Assembly: GCA_902774725.1 (NCBI GenBank)
Contig: CACYJP010000024.1
Location: 1-35,367 of the forward strand
DNA: 35,367 nucleotides
Direction: 5' to 3'
DNA from: an uncultured Lachnospiraceae bacterium
GTDB lineage: Bacteria; Bacillota; Clostridia; Lachnospirales; Lachnospiraceae
Each line of letters starts with the position of its first letter. Within the stretch, counting starts at the first letter, position 1. Under the pieces are notes generated by a model, which was not told the DNA's origin, did not search any database, and saw only the letters and a program-made list of their open reading frames with translations. The position numbers and the translations under genes were made by a program. Of the stretch, positions 7,818-18,000 are shown one piece after another.

Positions 7818-8909
7818 ATGATTTCAAATCAGATATTACAAGAGACATTGGAAGGTATTAAGACAATAACAAAGGTTGATCTCATTGTTATGGATGTTGA
7901 GGGAAGACTTTTGGCAAAGACTGCAGAGGATGGACCTCTTGACTATGAGGATGCAGTAATTGCATTTGCACAGTCACAGGCTGAAAGCCAGTCACTGCTT
8001 GGATATCAGTTCTTCAAGGTTACTGATGATAAGCAGACAGAGTATATACTGCTTGCAAAAGGAGAGGCAGACAGTACATACATGGTCGGCAAGATGGCAG
8101 CATTCCAGATACATAGTCTCTTGGTTGCCTATAAAGAAAGATCTGATAAGGACAATTTCATAAAGAATCTCCTTCTTGATAATCTTCTTCTCGTTGATAT
8201 ATACAACAGGGCGAAGAAGCTTCATATCGATACAGATGTAAAGAGATGCGTATTTATCATTGAGACTAAGTCTGAGAAGGATAACAATGCGCTTGAGACA
8301 GTAAGAAATATCTTCTCGATAAAGACGAGAGACTTTATTACTGCTGTTGATGAGAAGAATATAATTCTTGTAAAAGAGGTTAAGCCGACAGACACCTATG
8401 ATGATCTCGGCAAGACTGCAAATGTTATAGTTGATATGCTGAACACAGAGGCTATGATCTCTGTGCATGTGGCATACGGAACTATAGTAAATGAGATAAA
8501 GGAAGTTTCCAGATCCTATAAAGAGGCTAAGATGGCACTCGATGTAGGCAAGATATTCTATAGCGACAAGAACATTATCGCTTATAGCAATCTTGGTATC
8601 GGAAGACTTATATATCAGCTTCCTATTCCTCTTTGCCGTATGTTCATAAAGGAGATATTTGACGGAAAGTCTCCTGATGAGTTCGATGAGGAAACTCTTA
8701 CAACCATCAACAAATTCTTTGAGAACAGCCTGAATGTCTCAGAGACATCACGTCAGCTTTATATCCACAGAAATACTCTCGTATATCGTCTGGACAAGAT
8801 CGAGAAGTCTACCGGACTTGACCTGAGAGTTTTCGAAGATGCGATTACATTTAAGATCGCTCTTATGGTTGTTAAGTATATGAAGTATATGGAAAGTTTA
8901 GATTTTTAA
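7818..8909 (+). CDS. PucR/CdaR-family transcriptional regulator
   Basis: 363 residues. The N-terminal region (about 1-100) resembles the ligand-sensing part of sugar-diacid regulators (IKTITKVDLIVMDVEGRLL). The middle (about 130-290) has the CdaR GGDEF-like fold, without a catalytic GGDEF motif. The C terminus carries the PucR-type helix-turn-helix (about 305-355): FFENSLNVSETSRQLYIHRN followed by TLVYRLDKIEKSTGL. AGGAGA lies before ATG 7818. It is 18 bases upstream of ftsE on the same strand, an unusual partner for a regulator class normally linked to catabolic genes. The ligand is not predictable. The half-site cluster upstream may be its own operator. Confidence 0.85.
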   Translation: MISNQILQETLEGIKTITKVDLIVMDVEGRLLAKTAEDGPLDYEDAVIAFAQSQAESQSLLGYQFFKVTDDKQTEYILLAKGEADSTYMVGKMAAFQIHSLLVAYKERSDKDNFIKNLLLDNLLLVDIYNRAKKLHIDTDVKRCVFIIETKSEKDNNALETVRNIFSIKTRDFITAVDEKNIILVKEVKPTDTYDDLGKTANVIVDMLNTEAMISVHVAYGTIVNEIKEVSRSYKEAKMALDVGKIFYSDKNIIAYSNLGIGRLIYQLPIPLCRMFIKEIFDGKSPDEFDEETLTTINKFFENSLNVSETSRQLYIHRNTLVYRLDKIEKSTGLDLRVFEDAITFKIALMVVKYMKYMESLDF

Positions 8910-8927
8910 GGAGTTAAGAGCGAATTA

Positions 8928-9635
8928 ATGGAAGAAAAGAAAAATGCCATGCTCAAGATGCAAAATGTTACGATGAAGTATCCTACAGGGACTGTTGCTC
9001 TGAAGGACGTTAACATTGAAATCGAAAAGGGTGAATTTGTATTTGTAGTTGGTACATCCGGTTCCGGAAAGACTACATTTATCGAGCTGCTTCTTCGTGA
9101 GCTTGTGCCTACAAAGGGCAAGATCGAGGTTGCGGGAGTTAACTATGAAAGGCTGAAAAAGAATAAGATTCATAAGGTTAGAAGGAAGATAGGTGTTGTA
9201 TTCCAGAACTTCCGTCTCCTTAAGGACAGAACAGTATATGAGAATGTTGCTTTTGCACAGAGAGTTATTGAGACTCCTGCAAAGTACATAAAAAGACAGG
9301 TTCCTGCAGTCCTCGCTCTCGTTGGACTGGAGGACAAGTTTAAGTCTTATCCAAGACAGCTTTCAGGTGGTGAGCAGCAGAGAGTTGCACTTGCAAGAGC
9401 GCTTGTTAATAAGCCTGAGATAATTCTGGCTGATGAGCCTACAGGAAACCTTGATCCTAAGAATTCATGGGATATCATGAATCTTCTGGATGAGATAAAT
9501 CAGAAGGGAACTACAGTTGTTGTAGTAACACATAATAAGGAAATAGTAAATGTTATGAAGAAGAGGGTTATAACCTTAAAGAAGGGTGTCGTTGTAAGCG
9601 ATGTCCAGAAGGGAGGTTATATCGATGAAGATTAG
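8928..9635 (+). CDS. ftsE: Cell-division ABC ATPase FtsE
   Basis: 235 residues. Cytoplasmic ATPase of the FtsEX complex, which couples ATP hydrolysis to activation of wall hydrolases at the septum. Walker A GTSGSGKTT (42-50), FQNFRLLKDRTVYENVAFA, signature LSGGEQQR (145-152), Walker B IILADEPTGNLDP and the switch His202. The FQNFRLL phrase and the adjacent ftsX separate it from lipoprotein-release ATPases. The best ribosome site (AAGGAG, 8908-8913) overlaps the stop of the regulator and sits 14 bases from the ATG, which is long. The 3' end overlaps ftsX by 11 bases. Confidence 0.95.
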   Translation: MEEKKNAMLKMQNVTMKYPTGTVALKDVNIEIEKGEFVFVVGTSGSGKTTFIELLLRELVPTKGKIEVAGVNYERLKKNKIHKVRRKIGVVFQNFRLLKDRTVYENVAFAQRVIETPAKYIKRQVPAVLALVGLEDKFKSYPRQLSGGEQQRVALARALVNKPEIILADEPTGNLDPKNSWDIMNLLDEINQKGTTVVVVTHNKEIVNVMKKRVITLKKGVVVSDVQKGGYIDED

Positions 9636-10533
9636 TTCGGTTGGCTACAGCTTTAAGCAAGGTGTAAAAAATATCAGACGAAATCTGCTTTTCTCGCTTG
9701 CCTCTATAGGAACTATTATAGCGTGTCTGTTTATCTTTGGACTGTTTTATATAGTTCTTGTAAACTTCAGAGCGGCTATTCATAAGATAGAAAATACTAT
9801 CTCTATTTCGGTATTCTTTGATGAGGGTATATCCGAGGAGGGCATGAACCTTATCGGAGAACAGATAAAGACGAGAAAGGAAATCAATACTATTGATTTC
9901 ATATCTGCTGACCAGGCTTGGCAGGAATTCTCAGAGCAGACCTATGATGATCCTGAGGCAGCAAGAGCAGCCTTCGGAGAAGATAATCCTCTTGCAGGCT
10001 CCGCATCATACAAAATTACTCTAAATGATGCATCTGCACAGGCGGATTTTGTACAGTTCCTCGAGAGTATAGAGGGTGTTCGAAAGGTTAAGAGCTCCGC
10101 AGTTACGGCGGACAGTATATCGGCGATAAATGCATTTGTCGGATATGCATCCTTTGGTATCATCATTATACTTCTCCTGGTATCTATGTTCCTTATCAAC
10201 AACACTATTACGATTGGTATAACTGTTCGTAAGGAAGAAATAAAAATTATGAAGCTGATCGGTGCAACAAATGCATTTGTCAGAGCACCTTTTATTATAG
10301 AAGGTATAATAATCGGACTGATTGGTTCTATCGTTCCGCTGGTTCTGCTTTATTATCTCTATGATATAGTTATTAACTATATCGCAGGAAGATTTACAAT
10401 TCTGAATAACCTCTTCGAGTTCAGAGAGCCGATGCAGATGTTCAAGGTGCTTGCTCCTGTTACACTTGCGATAGGTATCGGAATTGGTTTCTTCGGAAGT
10501 ATTATAACTACGAGAAAACATTTAAAAGTATAA
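9625..10533 (+). CDS. ftsX: Cell-division membrane protein FtsX
   Basis: 302 residues, starting MKISSVGYSFKQGVKNIRRN. The frame opens at 9601, but GGAGG at 9612-9616 fits ATG 9625. Topology matches FtsX: membrane segment 1 (about 22-47), a large extracellular domain (about 48-165) that in this family binds the wall hydrolase, then three more membrane segments, with the conserved cytoplasmic KEEIKIMKLIGATNAFVRAPF between segments 2 and 3. It overlaps ftsE by 11 bases and is followed after 54 bases by the gene for its likely effector hydrolase. Confidence 0.95.
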   Translation: MKISSVGYSFKQGVKNIRRNLLFSLASIGTIIACLFIFGLFYIVLVNFRAAIHKIENTISISVFFDEGISEEGMNLIGEQIKTRKEINTIDFISADQAWQEFSEQTYDDPEAARAAFGEDNPLAGSASYKITLNDASAQADFVQFLESIEGVRKVKSSAVTADSISAINAFVGYASFGIIIILLLVSMFLINNTITIGITVRKEEIKIMKLIGATNAFVRAPFIIEGIIIGLIGSIVPLVLLYYLYDIVINYIAGRFTILNNLFEFREPMQMFKVLAPVTLAIGIGIGFFGSIITTRKHLKV

Positions 10534-10587
10534 AACCTAAAAACATTAAAAGATATAACAACCTAAAACATCTAGAGGGAATAAATT

Positions 10588-11982
10588 ATGGATAAAAAGT
10601 CTATTTCCGGTTATTTCATTTTAGTTGTTGGTATAGTACTAGTGATGATTCTGACATTTGGCACTTCTCAGCAAACGAGAAGTGCTTATGTCGTAAGTGC
10701 TGATGAGCCTACTACCGCGGGAGGTAGTACCGCTACAGCTACAGATGCAGATGATGGCGATGATGCTGTTGTTCCTGATACAACGAAACCTCAGGATAAT
10801 AGCGCAAATTCTAGTCCGGAGCTGACCACAGCTCCGACTTTGTCTCCGGAAGAAATAGCTGCTCTATCAGCAGAGTACAGCGATATCGTTTCGAAGAAGA
10901 ATGATCTGCAGACAAAGCTGAATACGCTGCTCGACAGTCAGAATAACTTTATAACAACATTAAATAATCTGGACGACCTTATAATTGAATATCAGGACAA
11001 GATAGATGTTCTCAGAGAAAGTGTTTCACGAGCTACCGAGCTGCAGATCGAAATGGGCGCTGATCTGGAAAAGGCGGAGCTTGCACAGGCAGCACAGTAT
11101 GAGATAGTTAAGTCTCATATCAGGGATGAGTATGAGAGTGGAACATATACCTATATCGATGCATTTTTTGATGCAACAGACTATTCTGATCTCGTAAACA
11201 GAGCAGAGTATATCAATGCAATTGATGCATATGATGAGAAGATTCTTCAGGAGTACATCGATGCAAAGCAGCTTCTCAAGGATAAGTCTGCTTTGGTTAG
11301 TTCGCTTGCTTCTGATCAGCAGGTGCTGCAGGATGCGTATCAGCAGGAGCAGGACAGTCTTCAGATGATCAGTGATGCGAAGGAAAGACAGGTTAATTCC
11401 TATCAGGCGAACATAGATGAAATGCAGTCAATGGTCGATGAGCTTGACAGACAGCAGAATGAGTACATCGCTAAAATAGAAGCCAGCTACCAGGTACAGT
11501 ACTCCAGTAATGGTAATCCAAATGCTACAACAGGTCTGGTGTACACCGGTGAACAGTTCCTATGGCCTATGCCATCAGGACATACTATTGTTTCATACTA
11601 TGGACCTCGTGTGGCACCTACTGCCGGTGCAACATCCTACCACAGAGGAATTGATATCGACTGTGGTATGGGAAGCGAGGTAGTTGCAGTTGCCGCCGGT
11701 GAGGTTATATATACAGGATATCTTGGCAGCGCGGGAAATGCAGTTATTGTCGATCATGGTAGTGGTATATGTAGTTGTTATTTCCACCTTTCTTCTTTTG
11801 CGTGTCAGGTTGGAGATAAGGTTACAGCTGGTCAGGTTATATGTTATTCAGGAAATACAGGAGTATCAACGGGACCCCATTTACATTTTGCTGTCAGAGA
11901 AAATGGTGAATATGTAAATCCGCTCAAGTATTTCAAGGAGATAGAAGATAAATCGGCAGTTGCCAATTCAGAGGGAGAATAA
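10588..11982 (+). CDS. Coiled-coil M23 peptidoglycan hydrolase (EnvC/PcsB-like)
   Basis: 464 residues, exported. An N-terminal membrane segment (about 7-25), a Thr/Ala/Asp-rich linker (about 30-85), a long coiled coil (about 90-305, many Gln/Glu/Asp heptads), then a LytM/M23 zinc endopeptidase domain (about 325-450). Predicted catalytic residues are all present: H352 and D356 in HRGIDID, H400 in YFHLS, and H431/H433 in HLHF, so the peptidase should be active, unlike degenerate EnvC. Position right after ftsEX supports activation by FtsX contacting the coiled coil. The early coding part contains two DNA hairpins (10661-10685 and 10710-10729). The stop codon overlaps the next ATG (TAATG). Confidence 0.9.
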   Translation: MDKKSISGYFILVVGIVLVMILTFGTSQQTRSAYVVSADEPTTAGGSTATATDADDGDDAVVPDTTKPQDNSANSSPELTTAPTLSPEEIAALSAEYSDIVSKKNDLQTKLNTLLDSQNNFITTLNNLDDLIIEYQDKIDVLRESVSRATELQIEMGADLEKAELAQAAQYEIVKSHIRDEYESGTYTYIDAFFDATDYSDLVNRAEYINAIDAYDEKILQEYIDAKQLLKDKSALVSSLASDQQVLQDAYQQEQDSLQMISDAKERQVNSYQANIDEMQSMVDELDRQQNEYIAKIEASYQVQYSSNGNPNATTGLVYTGEQFLWPMPSGHTIVSYYGPRVAPTAGATSYHRGIDIDCGMGSEVVAVAAGEVIYTGYLGSAGNAVIVDHGSGICSCYFHLSSFACQVGDKVTAGQVICYSGNTGVSTGPHLHFAVRENGEYVNPLKYFKEIEDKSAVANSEGE

Positions 11983-13265
11983 TGATGAGAAAAAAGCTAT
12001 GTGTAGCACTTGCTTCGGCTATGTTTATTTCTATGATCTCAGGTTGTGGAAGGAAAGCACCGGAAGATAGCAGTGGCAGCAACCAAAGTGGAACAGAGTC
12101 TTCAAGCGGAAATAGTAATGCATCTTCGACTGAAGCAAAAGATGATTATGTTTTCGACAGAGATTCAAAGAAGGTACAGGAAAAAGAGAAAACGATAGAT
12201 GCTTATATAGACAAGTATTTCTATTTTGATGAAAGTGGATCAAAACAGGAAGAAAGCTATTTTGATGGAATTATGAACGGACTTGATGATCCTTATTCAT
12301 GCTATTATACAAAAGAGGAGTATGAAAGGATGAAGGAGGACGATGCCGGTTCATTTAGTGGAATAGGAGCTACACTTCAGCAGGAAACTGACACCGGATT
12401 TGTTGTGGTTGTTAAGACAATGAAGGATAATCCTGCAGAAAAGGCCGGTGTAAAGGACGATGATAAGATAGTTCAGGTTGATGACACTGAGCTTACAACT
12501 GATATGGATCTTGATACAGTTGTCGGAATGATAAGAGGCAAAAAGGGAACAAGCGTTCATATCAAGGTTTATCGTGAGTCTGAAAAGAAATACTATGAGT
12601 TTGATATCGTAAGAGATGATATCAAGGTTTCTTCAGTAGAATATGAGGTTGTTGAGGGCAATTTAGGATATATAAGTGTATCACAGTTTATCAATACTAC
12701 CTCAGATGATTTCAAGGCTGCTGTTGATGATCTTCAGAGTCAGGGAGTAAAGGCTCTCGTGATTGATATGAGAAGTAATCCCGGTGGTTTTGTTAAGGCG
12801 GCAACCTCTATGGCAGATTATCTTATAGATGATAATAGTCAGGCTGAGGGTGCTGAAAAGACCGGACTTCTTCTTCAGACTAAAGATAAAAATGGCAAGA
12901 TAGAGGAAGAAATCGTATGTAGCGATGGCCACTCGGTCGACCTTCCAATGGTTGTTCTGGTAAATGATATGACAGCTAGTTCATCTGAAATCTTCACCGG
13001 AATTATGAAGGATTATAAGAAGGCTACGATTATCGGTACAAAGACTTACGGAAAAGGAATCGTTCAGCAGATATTCCCGCTTGAAGACGGAAGTGCAGTA
13101 AAGATAACTATTGCAAAGTACTTCATCCCTAGTGGTACTGATATCCATAAGGTTGGTATTGAGCCGGACAAGGTGGTTGAATATGAGCCGTTTGCTTCAG
13201 AGTCAGATGCTTCCAAGGTAGATGATACTCAGGAACAGGCTGCTTATGATGAGCTAACTAAATAG
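11982..13265 (+). CDS. S41 C-terminal-processing protease, lipoprotein
   Basis: 427 residues. The signal peptide ends in a lipobox (MISGC, Cys22), so it is probably a membrane-anchored lipoprotein outside the cell, with a Ser/Asn-rich tether after it. A PDZ domain follows (about 125-215: [10 protein letters not shown] to VQVDD). The S41 core carries the Ser motif TASSSEIF (about 331-338) and the Lys in TYGKGIVQQ (about 360), the Ser-Lys dyad of CtpA/CtpB. Such proteases trim exported proteins including wall hydrolases. Its start overlaps the hydrolase stop by one base, so the two are translationally coupled, suggesting it controls that hydrolase. This functional link is inference. Confidence 0.92.
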   Translation: MMRKKLCVALASAMFISMISGCGRKAPEDSSGSNQSGTESSSGNSNASSTEAKDDYVFDRDSKKVQEKEKTIDAYIDKYFYFDESGSKQEESYFDGIMNGLDDPYSCYYTKEEYERMKEDDAGSFSGIGATLQQETDTGFVVVVKTMKDNPAEKAGVKDDDKIVQVDDTELTTDMDLDTVVGMIRGKKGTSVHIKVYRESEKKYYEFDIVRDDIKVSSVEYEVVEGNLGYISVSQFINTTSDDFKAAVDDLQSQGVKALVIDMRSNPGGFVKAATSMADYLIDDNSQAEGAEKTGLLLQTKDKNGKIEEEIVCSDGHSVDLPMVVLVNDMTASSSEIFTGIMKDYKKATIIGTKTYGKGIVQQIFPLEDGSAVKITIAKYFIPSGTDIHKVGIEPDKVVEYEPFASESDASKVDDTQEQAAYDELTK

Positions 13266-13291
13266 TCATACAAGAGGTAGTAATACATAGA

Positions 13292-14872
13292 ATGGAAAAA
13301 GAATTAATAATCGTCCTTGATTTTGGAGGACAGTACAATCAGCTGATTGCAAGACGTGTAAGAGAGTGTAATGTTTATGCAGAGGTTCATCCATATACGA
13401 TACCGTTGGATGAGATAAAGAAGATGAATCCGAAGGGAATCATTTTTACAGGTGGACCTAATAGTGTATTCCTTGAGACATCACCGCATTATACAAAGGA
13501 GATATTTGATCTGGGAATACCTGTTCTGGGTATCTGCTACGGTGCACAGCTGATGGCATATCTTTTAGATGGTAAGGTTGCAACAGCTCCGGTAAGTGAG
13601 TATGGAAGGACTGAAACCTATGTAGATGGGGCATCGGAGAACTCAGATGCCAGAGGTGGTTCGCTTCTCTTTAAGGGTATTAAGAAGAAGATATCATCAT
13701 GGATGAGTCATACTGATTATATAGCAGAGGCTCCTGCAGGCTTCCGTATCACAGCGCACACCAAGGACTGCCCTGTGGCAGCTATGGAGTGCGAGGAAAA
13801 AGGCTTTTATGCTACACAGTTTCATCCTGAAGTAATGCATACTGAACAGGGAAAAGAACTGATACATAACTTTGTTTATAATGTCTGCAAATGTAAGGGT
13901 GACTGGAAGATGGATTCCTTCGTGGAGTCTACTATTGCAGCCCTTCGTGAGAAGATAGGATCAGGTCGTGTGCTCTGCGCTCTTTCCGGTGGAGTTGATT
14001 CCTCGGTTGCAGCAGTGCTTCTTGCAAAGGCTGTTGGAAAGCAGCTTACATGCGTATTTGTAGATCACGGTCTTCTCAGAAAGAATGAAGGCGATGAGGT
14101 TGAGGCAATCTTCGGACCTAATGGAAATTATGAGCTGAACTTTATAAGAGTAAATGCTCAGGATCGTTTCTATAGTAAGCTTGCCGGAGTTACAGAGCCT
14201 GAAGAGAAGAGAAAGATAATAGGTGAAGAGTTTATCCGTGTATTTGAGGAAGAGGCTAAGAAGATCGGTGCCGTTGACTTCCTTGCACAGGGAACTATAT
14301 ATCCGGATGTTATTGAATCAGGACTTGGAAAGTCAGCTACTATTAAGTCTCATCACAATGTAGGCGGACTTCCGGACTATGTTGATTTTAAGGAAATCGT
14401 AGAGCCACTTAGAATGCTCTTCAAGGACGAGGTTCGTAGAGCAGGACTTGAGCTCGGAATCCCAGAGTATCTGGTGTTCCGTCAGCCATTCCCGGGACCG
14501 GGACTTGGTGTCAGAATAATAGATGAGATAACAGAAGAGAAGGTTCATATAGTACAGGATGCAGATGCTATCTTCCGTGAGGAGATGGACAAGGCTCTTG
14601 CATCAGGACGTATCAAACATCTTCCTAACCAGTATTTCGCTGCGTTATCAAACATGCGTTCAGTTGGAGTGATGGGAGATTTCAGAACCTTTGACTATGC
14701 AGTAGTGCTCCGTGCAGTAAATACAAGCGACTTCATGACAGCAGACTGCACAGATATCCCATTTGAGATACTTCAGAAGGTGATGAACAGAATCATTAAC
14801 GAGGTTAAGGGAGTAAATAGAGTAATGTACGACCTGACTTCGAAACCACCAGGAACAATTGAACTTTTATAA
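13292..14872 (+). CDS. guaA: GMP synthase (glutamine-hydrolysing)
   Basis: 526 residues, full length. Converts XMP, glutamine and ATP to GMP. The class I amidotransferase half has Cys82 (GICYGAQ), His178 and Glu180 ([11 protein letters not shown]). The ATP-pyrophosphatase half has the P-loop SGGVDSS (232-238), then the dimerisation domain ending [16 protein letters not shown]. No purine riboswitch fits in the 26-base gap upstream. It is followed by a very strong terminator at 14876-14915. It is not functionally tied to the division genes before it, and a promoter for it was not identified. Confidence 0.97.
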   Translation: MEKELIIVLDFGGQYNQLIARRVRECNVYAEVHPYTIPLDEIKKMNPKGIIFTGGPNSVFLETSPHYTKEIFDLGIPVLGICYGAQLMAYLLDGKVATAPVSEYGRTETYVDGASENSDARGGSLLFKGIKKKISSWMSHTDYIAEAPAGFRITAHTKDCPVAAMECEEKGFYATQFHPEVMHTEQGKELIHNFVYNVCKCKGDWKMDSFVESTIAALREKIGSGRVLCALSGGVDSSVAAVLLAKAVGKQLTCVFVDHGLLRKNEGDEVEAIFGPNGNYELNFIRVNAQDRFYSKLAGVTEPEEKRKIIGEEFIRVFEEEAKKIGAVDFLAQGTIYPDVIESGLGKSATIKSHHNVGGLPDYVDFKEIVEPLRMLFKDEVRRAGLELGIPEYLVFRQPFPGPGLGVRIIDEITEEKVHIVQDADAIFREEMDKALASGRIKHLPNQYFAALSNMRSVGVMGDFRTFDYAVVLRAVNTSDFMTADCTDIPFEILQKVMNRIINEVKGVNRVMYDLTSKPPGTIELL

Positions 14873-14875
14873 TGT

Positions 14876-14915
14876 AAAACGGGAAGCTCCTAAGTGAGGA
14901 GCTTCCCGTTTTCTT
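14876..14915 (+). terminator. Strong intrinsic terminator after guaA
   Basis: A perfect stem of at least 14 bp (14878-14891 with 14897-14910, extendable by A-T pairs), 5-base loop AAGTG, ending TTTTCTTT. It closes the block that starts with the PucR-type regulator. Confidence 0.93.
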
Positions 14916-14949
14916 TGTCAATAAACATCTATATATTTATTGTTATTTA

Positions 14950-14958
14950 TGATAAAAT
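14950..14958 (+). promoter_or_regulatory. Candidate extended -10 promoter for the large surface protein
   Basis: TG-A-TAAAAT about 48 bases before the TTG start of the surface protein, without a convincing -35. It is the best candidate in the 95-base spacer after the guaA terminator. Confidence 0.35.
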
Positions 14959-15005
14959 AAAATGATACATTAAGGAACGTTTTTTCATTTTAATGGGGTT
15001 ATCGA

Positions 15006-18000
15006 TTGAAAAAATTATTATTATTGTTATTAACAATTTTCCTTATTTCTTTTACCGGATCCAGTGTTTTGGCAAAGACTGCGATCTGTTATTGTGATGA
15101 AAACGGAGTTTTACACTATGTGACTGATTATACTGAAATCCTTGGAGGTGTACGCAGTTTTTCTATTGGTGAGAGCGGCAAGGAGACCTGGTATATATTA
15201 AATGAGAAAACGCATATCGAGGGCAATATAACTGTAAAGGGTGAAGTCAACATCATCCTTATGTTTGATAAACTGGCGGACGAGCAGAGTTATTATAATG
15301 AAAATGGGGAAATGGTAGATAATCCGGATTATCAGTCGGTTATAGAGGGCAGTATAATTGTCGAAGATGAAAATATACTTAAAATCTGGGGACAGGACAT
15401 TAATTCCGGAAGGCTTCTTATCCAGGAGTCTTCTGATGACGCCGGAATCGGTAGTAGGAAAAATCATAAATGTGGATTAATTGAGATACATACCGGAGAT
15501 GTAAATGTTAAGAGTACCGGATTTTGGGTTAGCGGAGGCGGAGCCGGAATCGGAAGTGGGCACTATGGAACTAAAGGAACAGTGAATATTTATGGTGGAA
15601 AGATTTATGCTCTAGGTGGATATCGTAGTGCCGGTATTGGCGGTGGCGCTAATTGTGCGAGTGGCAAGATCAACATCAGTGGAGGAGATATAGTAGCTCA
15701 AGGTGGTGATTATGGTGCCGGTATTGGTTCCGGTGATGAAGCATTTGGAGAAAACGCAGGTACGGATATTTATATAAATGGAGGTAAAGTTTACTGTAAA
15801 GGTGGTCATGAGGCTGCCGGACTCGGAGGCGGAAATGAATCAGGCGCAGGAGATATCTTTATAACCGGTGAAGCATATGTTACTGCCATAGGTGGATCAT
15901 ATAACTTTGGATCAGGTGCCGGTATAGGAACAGGTGATGAAGCAAATGGCCAAGGTGGAACCGTTGTTATTCAGGATGGAATTGTTATTGCCAGAGGCGG
16001 AGAGCGTGCAGCCGGAATCGGTGGTGGCACTAACACTGATGGTATTGAGGTAAGAATATCCGGAGGAGAAGTGACTGCTACGGGAAATGACCTACTTGCA
16101 AATTCCGGTGGGGCCGGAATCGGTGGTGGTACACTGGGAGCAGGAGGAACAACTTATATCTTCGGTGGAAGTGTAACGGCTGATGGAGGTGTTGATGCAG
16201 CCGGAATCGGTGGAGGAGATGGTGGCTTCGGTGGCTACACATATATAACGGGAGGAACGGTAAATGCTACCGGGTCTTTCCGTGGTGCAGGAATTGGAAG
16301 CGGTGAATTTTCTGAAAAGCTTAATGATGATAATGTTCCCGGCGGTACAACAAAAATCTATGGAGGAAAGGTGCATGTCTGGGGTGGTACAAAAGGCTTA
16401 GAAGATACCGGTGGTGCCGGTATTGGCACCGGAACACGTGTACCGGATGGTGCAACAAGTGCAAAGGTTGAGATAATAGAAAAAGATGATGCGGCAATAG
16501 TTGTAGAAGCATATGGAGGTAGATATTCTGCCGGAATCGGTGGTGGCTGCAACGCAAATGGCGCTGATGTATATATCAATATATCAGAAAATAGTCGTGT
16601 ATCAGCATATGGAGGAATTGACGGCCCCGGTATAGGCTCCGGTAAAACAGGAGGACATGGTGGAACACTCACTATTGAAAATGGAGTAGTTGAAGCTGTC
16701 GGCGGAGAGAATGGAGCCGGAATCGGAGGCGGATACTATTCGGACTCAGGTATTATAACAATAAATGGTGGACATGTTGAAGCTGTCGGCGGAGAGAATG
16801 GAGCCGGAATCGGTGGTGGATATGCCGGAAATCAAAAAGATCGGGTTACAATAAATGGTGGTTATGTTTATGCCTTAGGTAAAGATGGCGGAGCCGGTAT
16901 AGGTGGAGGCACCGAGAATAAGTTCTCTGTTGGCGGCGAAGGTGGAACGGTTTCAATAGGCGAAGACGCAACGGTAATTGCGACAATTGAGCCAATTACC
17001 TCGGGAGCATATGCTATTGGAAACGGATATAATGATAGTGCTGATCCGAAGGATGTTATCCTCCACTCAACGGCCAGTGTGACTGCGGGTGTTGATGAGG
17101 ATTCGTCCATGACGCAGTATGCAGATGACAGAATCTCTGCATTCAAGAATATAAATAATCATTGGATTAAAGTAGAGGATTGCAGACATGATGGCTGCCA
17201 GTGCACTAAAGTAAACTTTAATCAGCATAAAAAAACATGTGAATTTTGTGGCAAAACATGGCTCGAAGGACATATGGTCCATGGTGGAAAATGTCTGGAT
17301 TGTAATTATGCAGGTTGTGAGATCACATTTAAACCGGGAGATGGTGGCTCCGGAGAAATGAAACCGGTGCATGTTGATCCTTGCAGCAATGTGTATACTC
17401 TTCCCGAGTGTGAATTTACGAACTTCCATAGTCAATACTTTATGTCATGGATATATACCAAGGATGGGAAAACCTGTTATGGTGCACCCGGTTTTGATAT
17501 AGAAATCGATGGTGATATGGAACTTGAAGCATTCTGGTCCAGTAAGAAGTATTACTATGCGTACGTTGACAGGGATATCGAATACGGTAAGGTTGTTGTC
17601 GGTCCGTATGCAGATATGGTAGATGAAGGGGAGACTATTTTTATAAAAGTGACACCTGACGAAGGCTTTAGATTTTCTTCTCTTACATATACAAAGGAAA
17701 GTGGCGGTGAGCCTATACCTATCACTGAAAAAGATGAATCAGGTAATTATCTGCTTTGCATGCCGGCTGAAAATATAACGATACATGCCGATTTTTCTCC
17801 GATACTGATTGATAAGCTGACCATAGAGCCTAGCCCTGTCTCACTGAAGGAGGGTGAATCAAAGGCTCTCACGCTTACACTTAAACCGGAAAATACGATG
17901 GATAAGCTGGTTGTCTGGTCAAGCGATGATGATAGTGTTGCATCAGTTGATAATGATGGTAAAGTAACAGCCAATAAGGCAGGACAAGCGATAATTACTG

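Noticed and set aside
13266-13291. Purine riboswitch before guaA
   Set aside because: Only 26 bases separate guaA from the protease stop, too short for the aptamer.
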